From NCBI RefSeq assembly GCF_003691365.1, contig NZ_CP033087.1, forward strand, positions 1,378,501 through 1,442,500: a DNA stretch of 64,000 nt. Reading direction: 5' to 3'. Origin of the DNA: Commensalibacter melissae. Lineage in GTDB: Bacteria; Pseudomonadota; Alphaproteobacteria; Acetobacterales; Acetobacteraceae. Below are positions 45,833 through 54,795 of the stretch, one piece after another. Position numbers and translations under genes: made by a program. Position 1 is the first letter of the stretch; every line of letters begins with the position of its first letter. A model generated the notes under the pieces. The model searched no databases, had not been told where the DNA came from, and was given only the letters and a program-made list of their open reading frames with translations.

Positions 45833-46840
45833 ATGGTTATACATCAGCATTTATCCATTCCAACCTTACAAATTGATCAATATCTTTTACGATTGATCCA
45901 AAAAAAGGATATCAAAAGCATACATAATCATATTAATGATTGGAATATTGCAAAAATGCTGAGTGACGTGCCATTTCCTTACTCACAAGAATTATTGGAA
46001 AAATGGTTTGAAGCCACCCTTCAGCAAATCAAGGCAGGACAATCCTATCACTTTTCAATTATCGATACACAAACCAATCCGGACACAATTGTAGGTTGTA
46101 TAGGTTTAACCCTGAATATGGCAGAACAATCTGCCAAAATAGGATATTGGGTTGCTCAGAGATACTGGGGCAATAATATCGCTACCCGAGCCTTGAAACG
46201 CTTAACAAATTGGGCGTTAGCCAATCTAAATATCAATTACATTCATGCCACTGCCGCTGATGACAATGTTGCCTCTATAGCGGTTTTGAAAAAATGTGAT
46301 TTTCAACCCTATGGTCAGGGCAAGGAGAAATTTTTAGCTCGTGCTGTTGAACAACCCGTCTCATATTTCCTTTTACAACGGGAAGATATTTGTCCCAACA
46401 ATCTCACACCCAATCAAAATATTTATACATCAAAAGAAAAAAAAATATTGTTAGTTGTAGCCGCCGCACTTATTGATATTGAAGGTAGGCTTTTACTCGC
46501 CCGTCGTCCGGAGGGAAAATCAATGGCAGGAATGTGGGAATTTCCAGGCGGAAAAGTTGAACCTGGGGAAACACCTGAAACAGCATTGATTCGAGAATTG
46601 AAAGAAGAAATAAATGTCGATATTTCTAAAAGCTGTCTCGCCCCATTCACATTCGCATCCCATGAATATCAGGATTTTCATTTATTGATGCCATTATATG
46701 TATGTCATCGTTGGAAAAATGACCCCATACCAAGAGAAAAACAGCAACTTGCATGGGTTACCGCCAATGAGCTTGACCGTTATCTTGTCTTGGAGGCTGA
46801 CAAACCATTTATTCCACTCTTGAAGGATTTACTCTTCTAA
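45833..46840 (+). CDS. Fusion of a GNAT acetyltransferase and a MutT-type Nudix hydrolase
   Basis: Residues 15-182 form a GNAT domain of the RimJ/RimL type, with LRLIQKKDI, GYWVAQRYWGNNIATRALK (acetyl-CoA loop) and SIAVLKKCDFQPYG. Residues 205-335 form a Nudix domain. The Nudix box starts at Gly240, GKVEPGE then RELKEEI, with Asn where the consensus has Gly. The MutT-like segment LLLARRPEGKSMAGMWEFPG suggests 8-oxo-dGTP or related nucleotide cleanup. The acetyltransferase target is unknown. The 3' end overlaps the convergent SMP-30 gene by 12 bases. Confidence 0.88.
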   Translation: MVIHQHLSIPTLQIDQYLLRLIQKKDIKSIHNHINDWNIAKMLSDVPFPYSQELLEKWFEATLQQIKAGQSYHFSIIDTQTNPDTIVGCIGLTLNMAEQSAKIGYWVAQRYWGNNIATRALKRLTNWALANLNINYIHATAADDNVASIAVLKKCDFQPYGQGKEKFLARAVEQPVSYFLLQREDICPNNLTPNQNIYTSKEKKILLVVAAALIDIEGRLLLARRPEGKSMAGMWEFPGGKVEPGETPETALIRELKEEINVDISKSCLAPFTFASHEYQDFHLLMPLYVCHRWKNDPIPREKQQLAWVTANELDRYLVLEADKPFIPLLKDLLF

Positions 46841-47740
46841 TCTTACCTCGTCAGGAATATGAAAAATATTCTGCCTTTTTCCAGCAATATTATTGTCAAA
46901 AGTGAATAAGGCACCAGCTTTTGGATATTTTTCAAGATCTTTTTTTGATATTTTGGCACGTGCCGATGTAACAAAAGCCGTTTTTAAATCATTACCACCA
47001 AAAGCTATTTTGGTTAAATTCGGACAAGGAAAATCTATTGATTTCAATTTTTGTCCATCAGAGGAATAGACATTTATTTTATGTCCTTGATAAAGACAAA
47101 CCCACAGATTGTTCTCGCAATCAAGCGCCATGCCATCAGGATATCCTTCCATTTCTTTTAAAAAAAGTCGTTTGTTTGCAAGTTTTTGCCCATCTTCAAT
47201 ATCAAACGAAAAAATTTCATGTGCATTGGAATGACTGCAATATAGGATCTGTTTGTCTTCATCAATTACAGGCCCATTAAGTACCGCATATTCCCTATCC
47301 TGCCTTATTACATAAGGTTTAGCCTGATCCCATTTTAACAAATAGAGAGATCCTGTTAATTTTTTTTCTTTTTCATCCATTGATCCAAACCAAAGTTGAC
47401 CTTTGGCATCAATATATCCATCATTAATTCGATTATTTGGAAATTTTTCCTCTAAGGGATAAAATAACGTCACACTGCCATTAAATAGGCTAAACCAATA
47501 TAAACCGTCTTCCATACCGCATAAATAAACAGATCGATTGGTTGGAAAAAAAAATGTAGGTTTCTTGTGAGTATTCCAGCTTTTCTTCTGATTGTCATTT
47601 AAGCGGTATTGATGAATTTTTTTGCCCTCAATATCAACAAAACAAACCGCTTTTTCAGAGGCATTCCACATAACCCCCTCCCCCAATTCTGATTGGGTTT
47701 CCCAAATAGCGGATGGACATGACGAATTAATTGTAATCAT
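46829..47740 (-). CDS. SMP-30/gluconolactonase-family protein
   Basis: Members are six-bladed propellers that hydrolyse sugar lactones with a divalent metal. The 303-residue protein has the expected metal region residues: Glu in SELGEGVMW, the NRINDG segment, Asn in VLNGPVI and Asp in YPDGMAL. There is no signal peptide, so it is probably cytoplasmic. Acetic acid bacteria oxidise sugars to lactones, so a lactonase fits, but the substrate is unproven. AAGGGG lies eight bases before the start and may be partly held in a CCTTT/AAAGG hairpin. Confidence 0.82.
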   Translation of the reverse strand: MITINSSCPSAIWETQSELGEGVMWNASEKAVCFVDIEGKKIHQYRLNDNQKKSWNTHKKPTFFFPTNRSVYLCGMEDGLYWFSLFNGSVTLFYPLEEKFPNNRINDGYIDAKGQLWFGSMDEKEKKLTGSLYLLKWDQAKPYVIRQDREYAVLNGPVIDEDKQILYCSHSNAHEIFSFDIEDGQKLANKRLFLKEMEGYPDGMALDCENNLWVCLYQGHKINVYSSDGQKLKSIDFPCPNLTKIAFGGNDLKTAFVTSARAKISKKDLEKYPKAGALFTFDNNIAGKRQNIFHIPDEVRLEE

Positions 47741-47942
47741 TATAAACCCCTTTTTGAAAGGCTTTTTAAATTAAACAAAAAGAAATTCAATATTTGCAAT
47801 AATTATTATTTTAACATAAAACTGTTTATACTAAACATTTACTTAGGAATTTTCTTAAACAATTCTTAATTTTAAATATAATTCTCTGTAATTTTTCAAT
47901 ACTTAAATATTGTAACTGTTTTAACAATTGGACTTTTGTAAA

Positions 47943-48701
47943 ATGACTCTAAATCCAACTGCTTCAATTATGGTTATCGGAAATGAAATTCTTTCAGGCC
48001 GTACCCAAGACGTGAATATAAATTATATTGCGAAAGGATTAACCTGTTCCGGAATTAAACTCATAGAAACCCGTATCATTCCTGATGATCAAAAAATAAT
48101 CATCAAAACAGTTAATGAATTACGTGCTGCATATGATTATGTGTTTTCTACAGGGGGAATCGGTCCTACCCATGATGATATAACTTCCGAGGCTATAGCA
48201 GAGGCGTTTGGTGTACCCAATCCAATTCATCCAGAAATATCCCGATTATTGGAAGAACATATTGGCAAGGAAAAATATAATGACGCCCATAGAAAAATGG
48301 CTCGTTTCCCACTAGGGGCTACGCCCATTCCCAATTCTGTATCCGTAGCGCCGGGATATGTAATCAACAATGTATATGTTATGGCTGGCGTTCCCCAAAT
48401 CATGCGTGCAATGTTTGATCAAATATTGCCCACCTTACACCATGGCAAGCCAATTGTTTCAAAAAGCTGGTACGCTTTTCATGCCTCTGAAGGCAAAATT
48501 GCACATGATCTAGCACATATACAGGATCAATTTCATAACCTTGATATTGGATCCTATCCATTTTATAAAAATGAAGATCAAAATGGAATAGCATTGGTTG
48601 TCAAAGGTCAGGACCAAGATGCCGTTCAGCGTGCCGCTCAACAAATCCATCAGTTGTTTATCCGGATGGGATACGACCCACACGAGGGTGAGCCCATTTG
48701 A
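47943..48701 (+). CDS. CinA N-terminal-like molybdopterin-binding-fold protein
   Basis: The 252-residue protein has the MoCF/CinA N-domain pattern: ASIMVIGNEILSGRTQDVN, FSTGGIGPTHDDITSEAIAEAFG and PGYVINNVYVMAGVPQIM. It ends without the C-terminal amidohydrolase (PncC) domain of full CinA. These stand-alone forms are widespread in alphaproteobacteria and poorly characterised; ADP-ribose or nucleotide hydrolysis has been seen for related proteins. The ATG at 47943 fits better than an upstream TTG at 47928. It converges with accA. Confidence 0.85.
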   Translation: MTLNPTASIMVIGNEILSGRTQDVNINYIAKGLTCSGIKLIETRIIPDDQKIIIKTVNELRAAYDYVFSTGGIGPTHDDITSEAIAEAFGVPNPIHPEISRLLEEHIGKEKYNDAHRKMARFPLGATPIPNSVSVAPGYVINNVYVMAGVPQIMRAMFDQILPTLHHGKPIVSKSWYAFHASEGKIAHDLAHIQDQFHNLDIGSYPFYKNEDQNGIALVVKGQDQDAVQRAAQQIHQLFIRMGYDPHEGEPI

Positions 48702-48714
48702 ACCCTGGTTTTAA

Positions 48715-49671
48715 CTAGTTTATTTCCTCACGCCCCATGGCAAGAAACTTATTTCTACGTTTAGCCTGAAGAACCTGTTCTGGAACTAAGGCGAGTTCGC
48801 CAAATGCAGCTTCAATCGCCTTTTGAACATTACTGATCGCAGTTTCTGGATCTCGTTGCGCTCCACCAACCGGTTCCTCGATAATTTGATCAATTAATTT
48901 GAATTTCAACAAATCCTGAGCCGTCAAACGTAATGCGCCTGCCGCCTGAGCCGCTTGTGATGCATCCCGCCATAATATGGAGGAACAAGCCTCAGGAGAA
49001 ATAACTGAATAAATCGCATGTTCAAGCATCAGAATTTTGTCAGCCGTTGCCAGAGCGATTGCCCCTCCCGATCCACCTTCACCAATGATAACGGAAACAA
49101 TGGGAGTTGTTGCCCTAAGGCATGTCTCAATTGATTTTGCAATGGCTTCAGCCTGACCATGTTGTTCCGCATCAATTCCAGGCCATGCTCCTGGCGTGTC
49201 AATCAACATGATAATCGGTAAATTAAATTGTCCTGCCAGTTTAATTAAACGTTGAGCTTTTCTATATCCTTCAGGCCTGGCCATCCCAAAATTATGCTTT
49301 AGTCTTGTATCAAGATCGGAACCTCGCTCTATCCCGATCACAACAACAGATTGCCCTTTGAATCTTCCCAATCCACCGATAATGGCATGATCTTCTGCAT
49401 AAAGACGATCCCCTGCCAATGGCATGAAGTTTTCAATCATACCTTTGATATAATCCAAAGCATGCGGACGTTGCGCGTGTCGTGACACCTGAACTTTTTG
49501 CCAGGGTGTTAGTTTGTTATATATAACTCGCAGCTGTTTTTCAGCCTTTTCCGTAAGCGTTTGCAATTCTTCGGCAATATTAATTTCTGTGGCGGTTTCA
49601 ACACGTTGCAATTCATAAATTTTATTTTCGAGTTCTGCAACGGATTTTTCAAAGTCCAAAAATTGACGCAT
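48715..49671 (-). CDS. accA: Acetyl-CoA carboxylase carboxyltransferase alpha subunit
   Basis: AccA and AccD transfer the carboxyl group from biotin to acetyl-CoA, starting fatty-acid synthesis. The 318-residue protein begins with the usual LDFEKSVAELENKIYELQ helix. It contains RHAQRPHALDYI, GMARPEGYRKAQRLIKLA, IDTPGAWPGIDAEQHGQAEA and EGGSGGAIAL, the crotonase-fold oxyanion region. xerD lies upstream on the same strand, 106 bases away. Confidence 0.96.
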   Translation of the reverse strand: MRQFLDFEKSVAELENKIYELQRVETATEINIAEELQTLTEKAEKQLRVIYNKLTPWQKVQVSRHAQRPHALDYIKGMIENFMPLAGDRLYAEDHAIIGGLGRFKGQSVVVIGIERGSDLDTRLKHNFGMARPEGYRKAQRLIKLAGQFNLPIIMLIDTPGAWPGIDAEQHGQAEAIAKSIETCLRATTPIVSVIIGEGGSGGAIALATADKILMLEHAIYSVISPEACSSILWRDASQAAQAAGALRLTAQDLLKFKLIDQIIEEPVGGAQRDPETAISNVQKAIEAAFGELALVPEQVLQAKRRNKFLAMGREEIN

Positions 49672-49777
49672 GATTATAAAAGATTACCAATTAAACGTTA
49701 ATAACAGATCAGTGTAATGTATATTATCAATCAAATAAATTTTTAATTGTATAAATTACAATATTTTTTTAATAAAA

Positions 49778-50671
49778 TTATTTTTTCATACTCAGGGGAT
49801 GAAAATCCTGCACTGTTTTTTTTAGGTGTTCAGTCTGTAAATGGGTATAAATTTGTGTCGTCGAAATATCAGCATGCCCCAACATCATCTGCAATGAACG
49901 CAAATCTGCCCCATGTGCCAACATATGACTGGCAAATGAATGACGTAAAACATGGGGAGACAGCCTGCCAGGATCAAGATTGGCCTTTAATGCGACTTCG
50001 AACAATATTTTATCAAATCCCTGCCGCGTTAAATGATTTTGCGGGTTTCGTCCAGGAAACAGAAAGACACTCTTTAAACTCGCATCGTTTTTTTTAAGCA
50101 CCAATGCCGCTTTTACCGCTGCATCTGAAACAGGTATTAACCTTTCACGTCTGCCTTTTCCGTATATTCGCAAAATTTTTGTTGCTTGCTGAATCTGGTC
50201 CTTGCGCAGAGATAACAACTCAGATATGCGTAATCCCGAACTATACAGAATTTCCAAAGCTGCCTTGGCAACAAGTGACCGTCTGTAATCGTCAAGGAAT
50301 TCACTTGCTGATAACAGGTTAAAAACTTCCTGTTCGCTCAGATATTTGGGTAATGATTGTGGCAAACAGGGGGATTGCATTAAATAAGTGGGATCATCGG
50401 AGCGAATATTCTCCTGAACCAAAAAACCATAAAACTGACGCAGACATGACAACCTTCTTATTGCTGTTCGCGCTGTTTTTCCCTCTTGACCCAAAAATTC
50501 AAAATATTGATGAATATCACGTTTAGAAACCCTGTCTATTTCTAGATCTCTGGCTTGCAAATAATCCATAAAATCTTTTAAATCAGTTTGATACGCCTGA
50601 TATGTATTTGCGGTAACCCCTCTCTCTGCCACCAGCATTTCCAAAAAAAAATCAATCAGATCCCTGTTCAT
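49778..50671 (-). CDS. xerD: Tyrosine recombinase XerD
   Basis: XerC and XerD resolve chromosome dimers at dif sites. The 297-residue protein has an N-terminal SAM-like domain (LVAERGVTANTYQAYQTDL). The catalytic set is Arg148, Lys172, His240, Arg243, His266 and nucleophile Tyr275. Length and the accA neighbour indicate the housekeeping recombinase rather than a phage integrase, and no attachment site or phage gene is nearby. It starts 14 bases after a small membrane-protein gene. Confidence 0.92.
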   Translation of the reverse strand: MNRDLIDFFLEMLVAERGVTANTYQAYQTDLKDFMDYLQARDLEIDRVSKRDIHQYFEFLGQEGKTARTAIRRLSCLRQFYGFLVQENIRSDDPTYLMQSPCLPQSLPKYLSEQEVFNLLSASEFLDDYRRSLVAKAALEILYSSGLRISELLSLRKDQIQQATKILRIYGKGRRERLIPVSDAAVKAALVLKKNDASLKSVFLFPGRNPQNHLTRQGFDKILFEVALKANLDPGRLSPHVLRHSFASHMLAHGADLRSLQMMLGHADISTTQIYTHLQTEHLKKTVQDFHPLSMKK

Positions 50672-50685
50672 GATTTATTCAAAAT

Positions 50686-50994
50686 CTATTGATTGGGCAT
50701 TGTATTCAACGCATTTCCAGGAACTTTTCCAGGCTGGGGAATTGTTGGAGTGTTTATCGGAGCAGGCGCTGAAGCATTATGAACGTTTGCATTGTTGTAG
50801 GGAACGATAATGGGGGGAGCGCCAGGGACAACAGGTACAGATGGCAAGGTTGTATGTTGCTGGGCTTTGGGAATGGAAATAACCTTGTGAACTTCTCTGA
50901 TCGGCATTTCGGGTGTTTGCAAGCAAAAAAACACTACCCCTGCCACAAGCAATATAACTATTAATCCAAAGAGAATAACAAATAATCGACGCAT
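50686..50994 (-). CDS. Small membrane-anchored proline-rich protein
   Basis: I do not recognise a named family. The 102-residue protein has one N-terminal membrane helix (MRRLFVILFGLIVILLVAGV). An extracytoplasmic tail of about 75 residues follows, rich in Pro, Ala and Asn. AGGAAG lies six bases before the start. It is probably cotranscribed with xerD, 14 bases downstream, and is divergent from aroKB. It may be a spacer or envelope protein; no function is proposed. Confidence 0.65.
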   Translation of the reverse strand: MRRLFVILFGLIVILLVAGVVFFCLQTPEMPIREVHKVISIPKAQQHTTLPSVPVVPGAPPIIVPYNNANVHNASAPAPINTPTIPQPGKVPGNALNTMPNQ

Positions 50995-51157
50995 TATGGC
51001 TTCCTGATGTAAAATTACTCGTTGATGTTTTAATAATAACAGCTTGATTTCATACCATACTACAATTAATTTTTAATAGTCTGGATTTTATAAATTCTCT
51101 CAAAAATTAAATAAAATCTCAATTTATCAATTTTTATTCCTGTATTTGATCGACCAC

Positions 51158-52810
51158 ATGACTGATATACCTAGCAAATTATTAAATCGACCACTTGTTT
51201 TAATCGGTCTGATGGGGGCTGGAAAAACAACGATTGGTAAAAAAATTGCAGACTTGCTTTCCATACCCTTCATCGATTCGGATAAAGAAATAGAAACTAC
51301 GGCTGGATGCAGTATCGCCGATATTTTCGAACAATATGGAGAAGAGGAATTCCGTCGTGTGGAAAACCAGGTTATCCAACGTTTATTAGATCAAGCCCCC
51401 TTGATTCTCGCAACAGGTGGTGGAGCCTACATGCATCCGGAGACAAGAAAAACCTTAAAGGAAAAAGCAACCACCCTTTGGCTACATTGTGATCTGGAAA
51501 CACTTTTCAAGCGCGTTTCCAAAAATACCAACCGCCCCTTATTGAATGTCGATAATAAAAAAGAAATACTCTTCTCCCTTATGAAAAAACGTTACCCTGT
51601 CTATGCCGAGGCAGATATTGTCGTTGAATGTAAGGATAAAGACATTGATACAACAATTAATCTTGTTATCTCAGCTCTAGAAAATTCAAGTAAAATGCAT
51701 ATTTTACCCATAACCCTGTCAAAAAATCATTACGACGTAATTATTGGTTCTGATATATTACAGCAATGTGGAACACTGATTTTACCTTTATTAAAGCAAA
51801 AGAAAGTTTTTATTCTGGCGGATCAGACAGTTGCCGACCTTCATCTGGACAAACTTATCCATAGTCTTGATTTAGTACACGTAAATTATGAAGTTATCCT
51901 GCTTCCTCCTGGGGAAAAAACAAAATCCTTTCAATATTATGAAAAAGTCACGCAAACATTGTTAGAAAAAGGGGTTGAGCGAAATTCAACGATTTTGGCA
52001 TTCGGTGGTGGCGTTACAGGAGATTTGGCAGGATTTTCAGCTGCCACCGTGTTACGTGGAGTGCCATTCATTCAAATCCCCACCACCCTGCTTTCTCAAG
52101 TCGATTCTTCCGTAGGCGGAAAAACCGGTATCAATACATCGGTGGGTAAAAATCTGCTTGGGGCCTTTTACCAACCAGAAGTCGTTCTCGCAGATACAAA
52201 GATTTTGGACACACTCCCCCAAAGAGAATTACAGGCCGGTTATGCAGAAATTGTTAAAGCCGGTTTGATCAATGATTCAGAATTATTCAAATGGTGTGAA
52301 AAAAACGGTAAAAAAGTCATAAGTAAAGAACATGCTTGTCTGGCCAAGGCCATCGAAATGGCTTGTCAATTTAAAGCAAGGATTATTCAAAATGATGAAT
52401 ATGAACAGCAATCGACAGGCAGAAACCTCCTGAATCTCGGTCACAGTTTGGGACATACCCTGGAAGCGGAACTGGGTTATGATGGCCGTTTACTGCACGG
52501 AGAAGCCGTTGCACTGGGTTGCTGCCTGATCTTCAAATTATGCACCCAAATGGGAATATGTCCGGAGAAAGACACACAACGTGTCATTCATCATTTCGAA
52601 TCTGTAAACCTACCTGTTACAATAAAAAGGCTTCCTCAATCCATACGGGCCTCAAATCTTCTTAATCATTTGAAACATGATAAAAAAAGCCAAAACAATA
52701 AAATAACGTTTATACTTGTCAATGGGATAGGAAAAGCTTTCACATCACAAGATGTTAGTGAAAAACAGCTGTATAGTCTCCTAATCGAGGACGGTTGTAT
52801 ACAGGACTAA
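51158..52810 (+). CDS. aroKB: Bifunctional shikimate kinase / 3-dehydroquinate synthase
   Basis: This fusion carries two steps of the shikimate pathway to aromatic amino acids, steps 2 and 5 rather than successive ones. Residues 10-175 are shikimate kinase, with P-loop GLMGAGKTT (17-25), DSDKEIE and ATGGGAY. Residues about 180-550 are the NAD- and zinc-dependent dehydroquinate synthase, with PPGEKTKS, GGGVTGDLAGF, SQVDSSVGGKTG, LGHSLGHTLE and HGEAVALG. The ATG at 51158 is preferred over a TTG 12 bases earlier. The same fusion is known in related acetic acid bacteria. Confidence 0.95.
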   Translation: MTDIPSKLLNRPLVLIGLMGAGKTTIGKKIADLLSIPFIDSDKEIETTAGCSIADIFEQYGEEEFRRVENQVIQRLLDQAPLILATGGGAYMHPETRKTLKEKATTLWLHCDLETLFKRVSKNTNRPLLNVDNKKEILFSLMKKRYPVYAEADIVVECKDKDIDTTINLVISALENSSKMHILPITLSKNHYDVIIGSDILQQCGTLILPLLKQKKVFILADQTVADLHLDKLIHSLDLVHVNYEVILLPPGEKTKSFQYYEKVTQTLLEKGVERNSTILAFGGGVTGDLAGFSAATVLRGVPFIQIPTTLLSQVDSSVGGKTGINTSVGKNLLGAFYQPEVVLADTKILDTLPQRELQAGYAEIVKAGLINDSELFKWCEKNGKKVISKEHACLAKAIEMACQFKARIIQNDEYEQQSTGRNLLNLGHSLGHTLEAELGYDGRLLHGEAVALGCCLIFKLCTQMGICPEKDTQRVIHHFESVNLPVTIKRLPQSIRASNLLNHLKHDKKSQNNKITFILVNGIGKAFTSQDVSEKQLYSLLIEDGCIQD

Positions 52811-53111
52811 AATTGTTGCATATAAAACACATGAATTAATTCTAATCAATAAAGTATATATGAATGATTGTCATTCAATAAAATCTTTTATAAATTGCCG
52901 AATATCTGAAAATCTTTATAGAAATTAGAAGGTAAAGCCCTTTTCTGTGTTTTTTTAGTTACATTACATTAATAACTATAATCACTACATTAAAATCCTT
53001 CTAATTTTTCAAAGATATAGATTATAGTAAATTATAGAGTATAAATTTAAAGAGCTTCCGCCTTAATTGGCGGTCTATCGCTCGAAACTTATAAAAGAAG
53101 GATGTGTCAAG
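52811..53111. other. Intergenic region and leader ahead of ompA
   Basis: This 301-base stretch has no credible gene. It holds a TGAATGA/TCATTCA inverted repeat near its start (52861-52877), T-rich sequence, AT-rich promoter-like stretches around 53025-53050, and a GC-rich leader hairpin just ahead of ompA (annotated separately). Confidence 0.6.
53052..53083 (+). promoter_or_regulatory. Stable 5' leader hairpin of ompA
   Basis: CCGCC (53058-53062) pairs with GGCGG (53069-53073), and the flanking GAGC (53052-53055) pairs with GCTC (53080-53083). In an otherwise AT-rich leader this is distinctive. It ends 28 bases before the start codon, near AAGGA. Such hairpins are known to stabilise ompA mRNA in enterobacteria; here that is inference. 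Confidence 0.5.
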
Positions 53112-54269
53112 ATGCGTCTTCGCACTGCATTGCTTGCAACGACTTTCGCGGTTGCTACTCCCGCCGCAGCGATGGCTAGCACAATTACTGGCCCTTATGT
53201 TAGCTTAGGTGGCGGTTATAACCTTGTTCAAACACAACATGCCCATTTCAAAAATGGTACCAATGCCGGTGGCAGGCTTGATAACGGTAAGGGAACCTCA
53301 TCAAAACTGCGCCATAATACCGGTTTCACAACCATGGGTTCTTTTGGTTGGGGATTTGGTAACGGTCTCCGCGTGGAAGTTGAAGGTGTTTATAACTACT
53401 CCAACATCAGCGGACGTCATGGAACCCCTGTTTCCGCATACAAAACCAAAGGACATGACCAAGGTTATGGCGGATTGATCAATGTTCTTTATGATATTGA
53501 CTTGCGTCAATTCGGCATTGACGTCCCTGTCACCCCATTCGTGGGTATTGGTGCCGGTTATCTCTGGCAAAATATGGCTCCATTAGATACAGTTTACCGT
53601 AATGGCAATAAAAACCGTATCGGTGGAACAGGTGGAAGCTTTGCCTATCAAGGTATCGTCGGTGCTGCCTATGATATCCCAGGCGTTCCAGGATTGGCAG
53701 TTACAACTGAATACCGTATGATGGGTCAATTGGATGATCATCGTTCATATAATTCAAGTGCCTGGGTTGGCGGAAACCATTATAACAGCCACAGAGGCGT
53801 TAAAATGGATCACCGTTTCAATCATCAGTTTATCCTGGGTCTGCGTTATGCATTTGACACCGCACCACCAGCACCTCCTCCAGCTCCACCAACTGTAGTT
53901 GCTCCACCACAACCATCTGTAGCTCGCACCTACCTAGTATTCTTCGATTTCGACAAATCAGCGTTGACACCTCGTGCACGTGAAATCGTAAGAGAAGCTG
54001 CTCAGGCTTCAACACGTGTTCAAACAACACGTATCGAAGTTAACGGATATACAGATAACTCTTCTGCACATCCAGGTCCTCGTGGTCAACGCTATAACAT
54101 GGGTCTTTCAATCAGACGTGCCAAAAGCGTGAAAGCTGAATTAATCCGTGATGGTGTTCCAGCAACAGCAATTGATATTCATGGTTATGGTGAATCTCAT
54201 CCATTGGTTCCAACAGGACCAAATACACGTGAACCACAAAACCGTCGCGTAGAAATTATTCTTAAATAA
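53112..54269 (+). CDS. OmpA-family outer-membrane protein
   Basis: The 385-residue protein has a signal peptide cleaved after AAAMAS. An eight-stranded-type barrel with GPYVSLGGGYN and PFVGIGAGYLWQN covers residues 20-260. A proline hinge (APPAPPPAPP) follows, then an OmpA-like peptidoglycan-binding domain (VFFDFDKSALTPRA, NGYTDNS, RRAKSVKAELI, NRRVEI). It anchors the outer membrane to the cell wall. Codon choice is restricted and the leader and terminator are strong, suggesting high expression. AAGGA lies nine bases before the ATG. Confidence 0.93.
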   Translation: MRLRTALLATTFAVATPAAAMASTITGPYVSLGGGYNLVQTQHAHFKNGTNAGGRLDNGKGTSSKLRHNTGFTTMGSFGWGFGNGLRVEVEGVYNYSNISGRHGTPVSAYKTKGHDQGYGGLINVLYDIDLRQFGIDVPVTPFVGIGAGYLWQNMAPLDTVYRNGNKNRIGGTGGSFAYQGIVGAAYDIPGVPGLAVTTEYRMMGQLDDHRSYNSSAWVGGNHYNSHRGVKMDHRFNHQFILGLRYAFDTAPPAPPPAPPTVVAPPQPSVARTYLVFFDFDKSALTPRAREIVREAAQASTRVQTTRIEVNGYTDNSSAHPGPRGQRYNMGLSIRRAKSVKAELIRDGVPATAIDIHGYGESHPLVPTGPNTREPQNRRVEIILK

Positions 54270-54295
54270 TTTTCAAGAAATTATCTGAATAATGT

Positions 54296-54330
54296 AAAAG
54301 AGATACTTAGAATTAAGTATCTCTTTTTAT
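54296..54330 (+). terminator. Strong terminator after ompA
   Basis: AAAAGAGATACTTA and TAAGTATCTCTTTT form a 14-bp stem with loop GAAT and end in a T tract, 26 bases after the ompA stop. Confidence 0.9.
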
Positions 54331-54371
54331 TTTGAAAAACAATCAAACCAATTTATTTTTAAAGGTTCTTT

Positions 54372-54794
54372 TTGATATCAATCGGTCATAAACAACAACT
54401 TTTTCAATTTATCAAATTTGGTATTGTTGGATCATCCGGTCTGGGGATTGATATTCTAGCTGTATACTTGTTACGGCCCTTAATTGGATTAACCTCGGCA
54501 ACCCTTGCCGCTTATTTTATAGCCGCAAGTTCCAACTGGTTCATAAACAGAATCTGGACATTTGGAAATATTAATCATCGTCATTCTATCTTTGCACAAT
54601 GGATACGATTTATTATGACCAACATTCTTGGTTTTTGTTGCAATAGAGGAATTGTTTTCTTTTTATTTTTCCTAAATTCGTTTTTTAGGTACTATGCTTT
54701 TATACCTTTAATTATTGGTGCAATGACTGGAATGCTAGCGAATTTCCATTTATCGCGCAAATTGGTTTATAATGATTCCATATCAAAAAGGTAA
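54372..54794 (+). CDS. GtrA-family membrane protein
   Basis: GtrA proteins are small four-helix membrane proteins thought to help flip lipid-linked sugars. The 140-residue protein has four hydrophobic segments and the family pieces FIKFGIVGSSGLGIDI, AAYFIAASSNWFINRIWTF and GMLANFHLSRKLV. The only start that keeps the first helix is a TTG at 54372, preceded by AAGG seven bases away. No glycosyltransferase partner is adjacent. It converges with tenA, one base apart. Confidence 0.85.
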   Translation: MISIGHKQQLFQFIKFGIVGSSGLGIDILAVYLLRPLIGLTSATLAAYFIAASSNWFINRIWTFGNINHRHSIFAQWIRFIMTNILGFCCNRGIVFFLFFLNSFFRYYAFIPLIIGAMTGMLANFHLSRKLVYNDSISKR

Positions 54795-54795
54795 A

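Noticed and set aside
49778-50671. Tyrosine recombinase as a sign of a mobile element
   Set aside because: Length, residues and the accA/aroKB neighbourhood fit housekeeping XerD; no att repeats, tRNA or phage genes are nearby.
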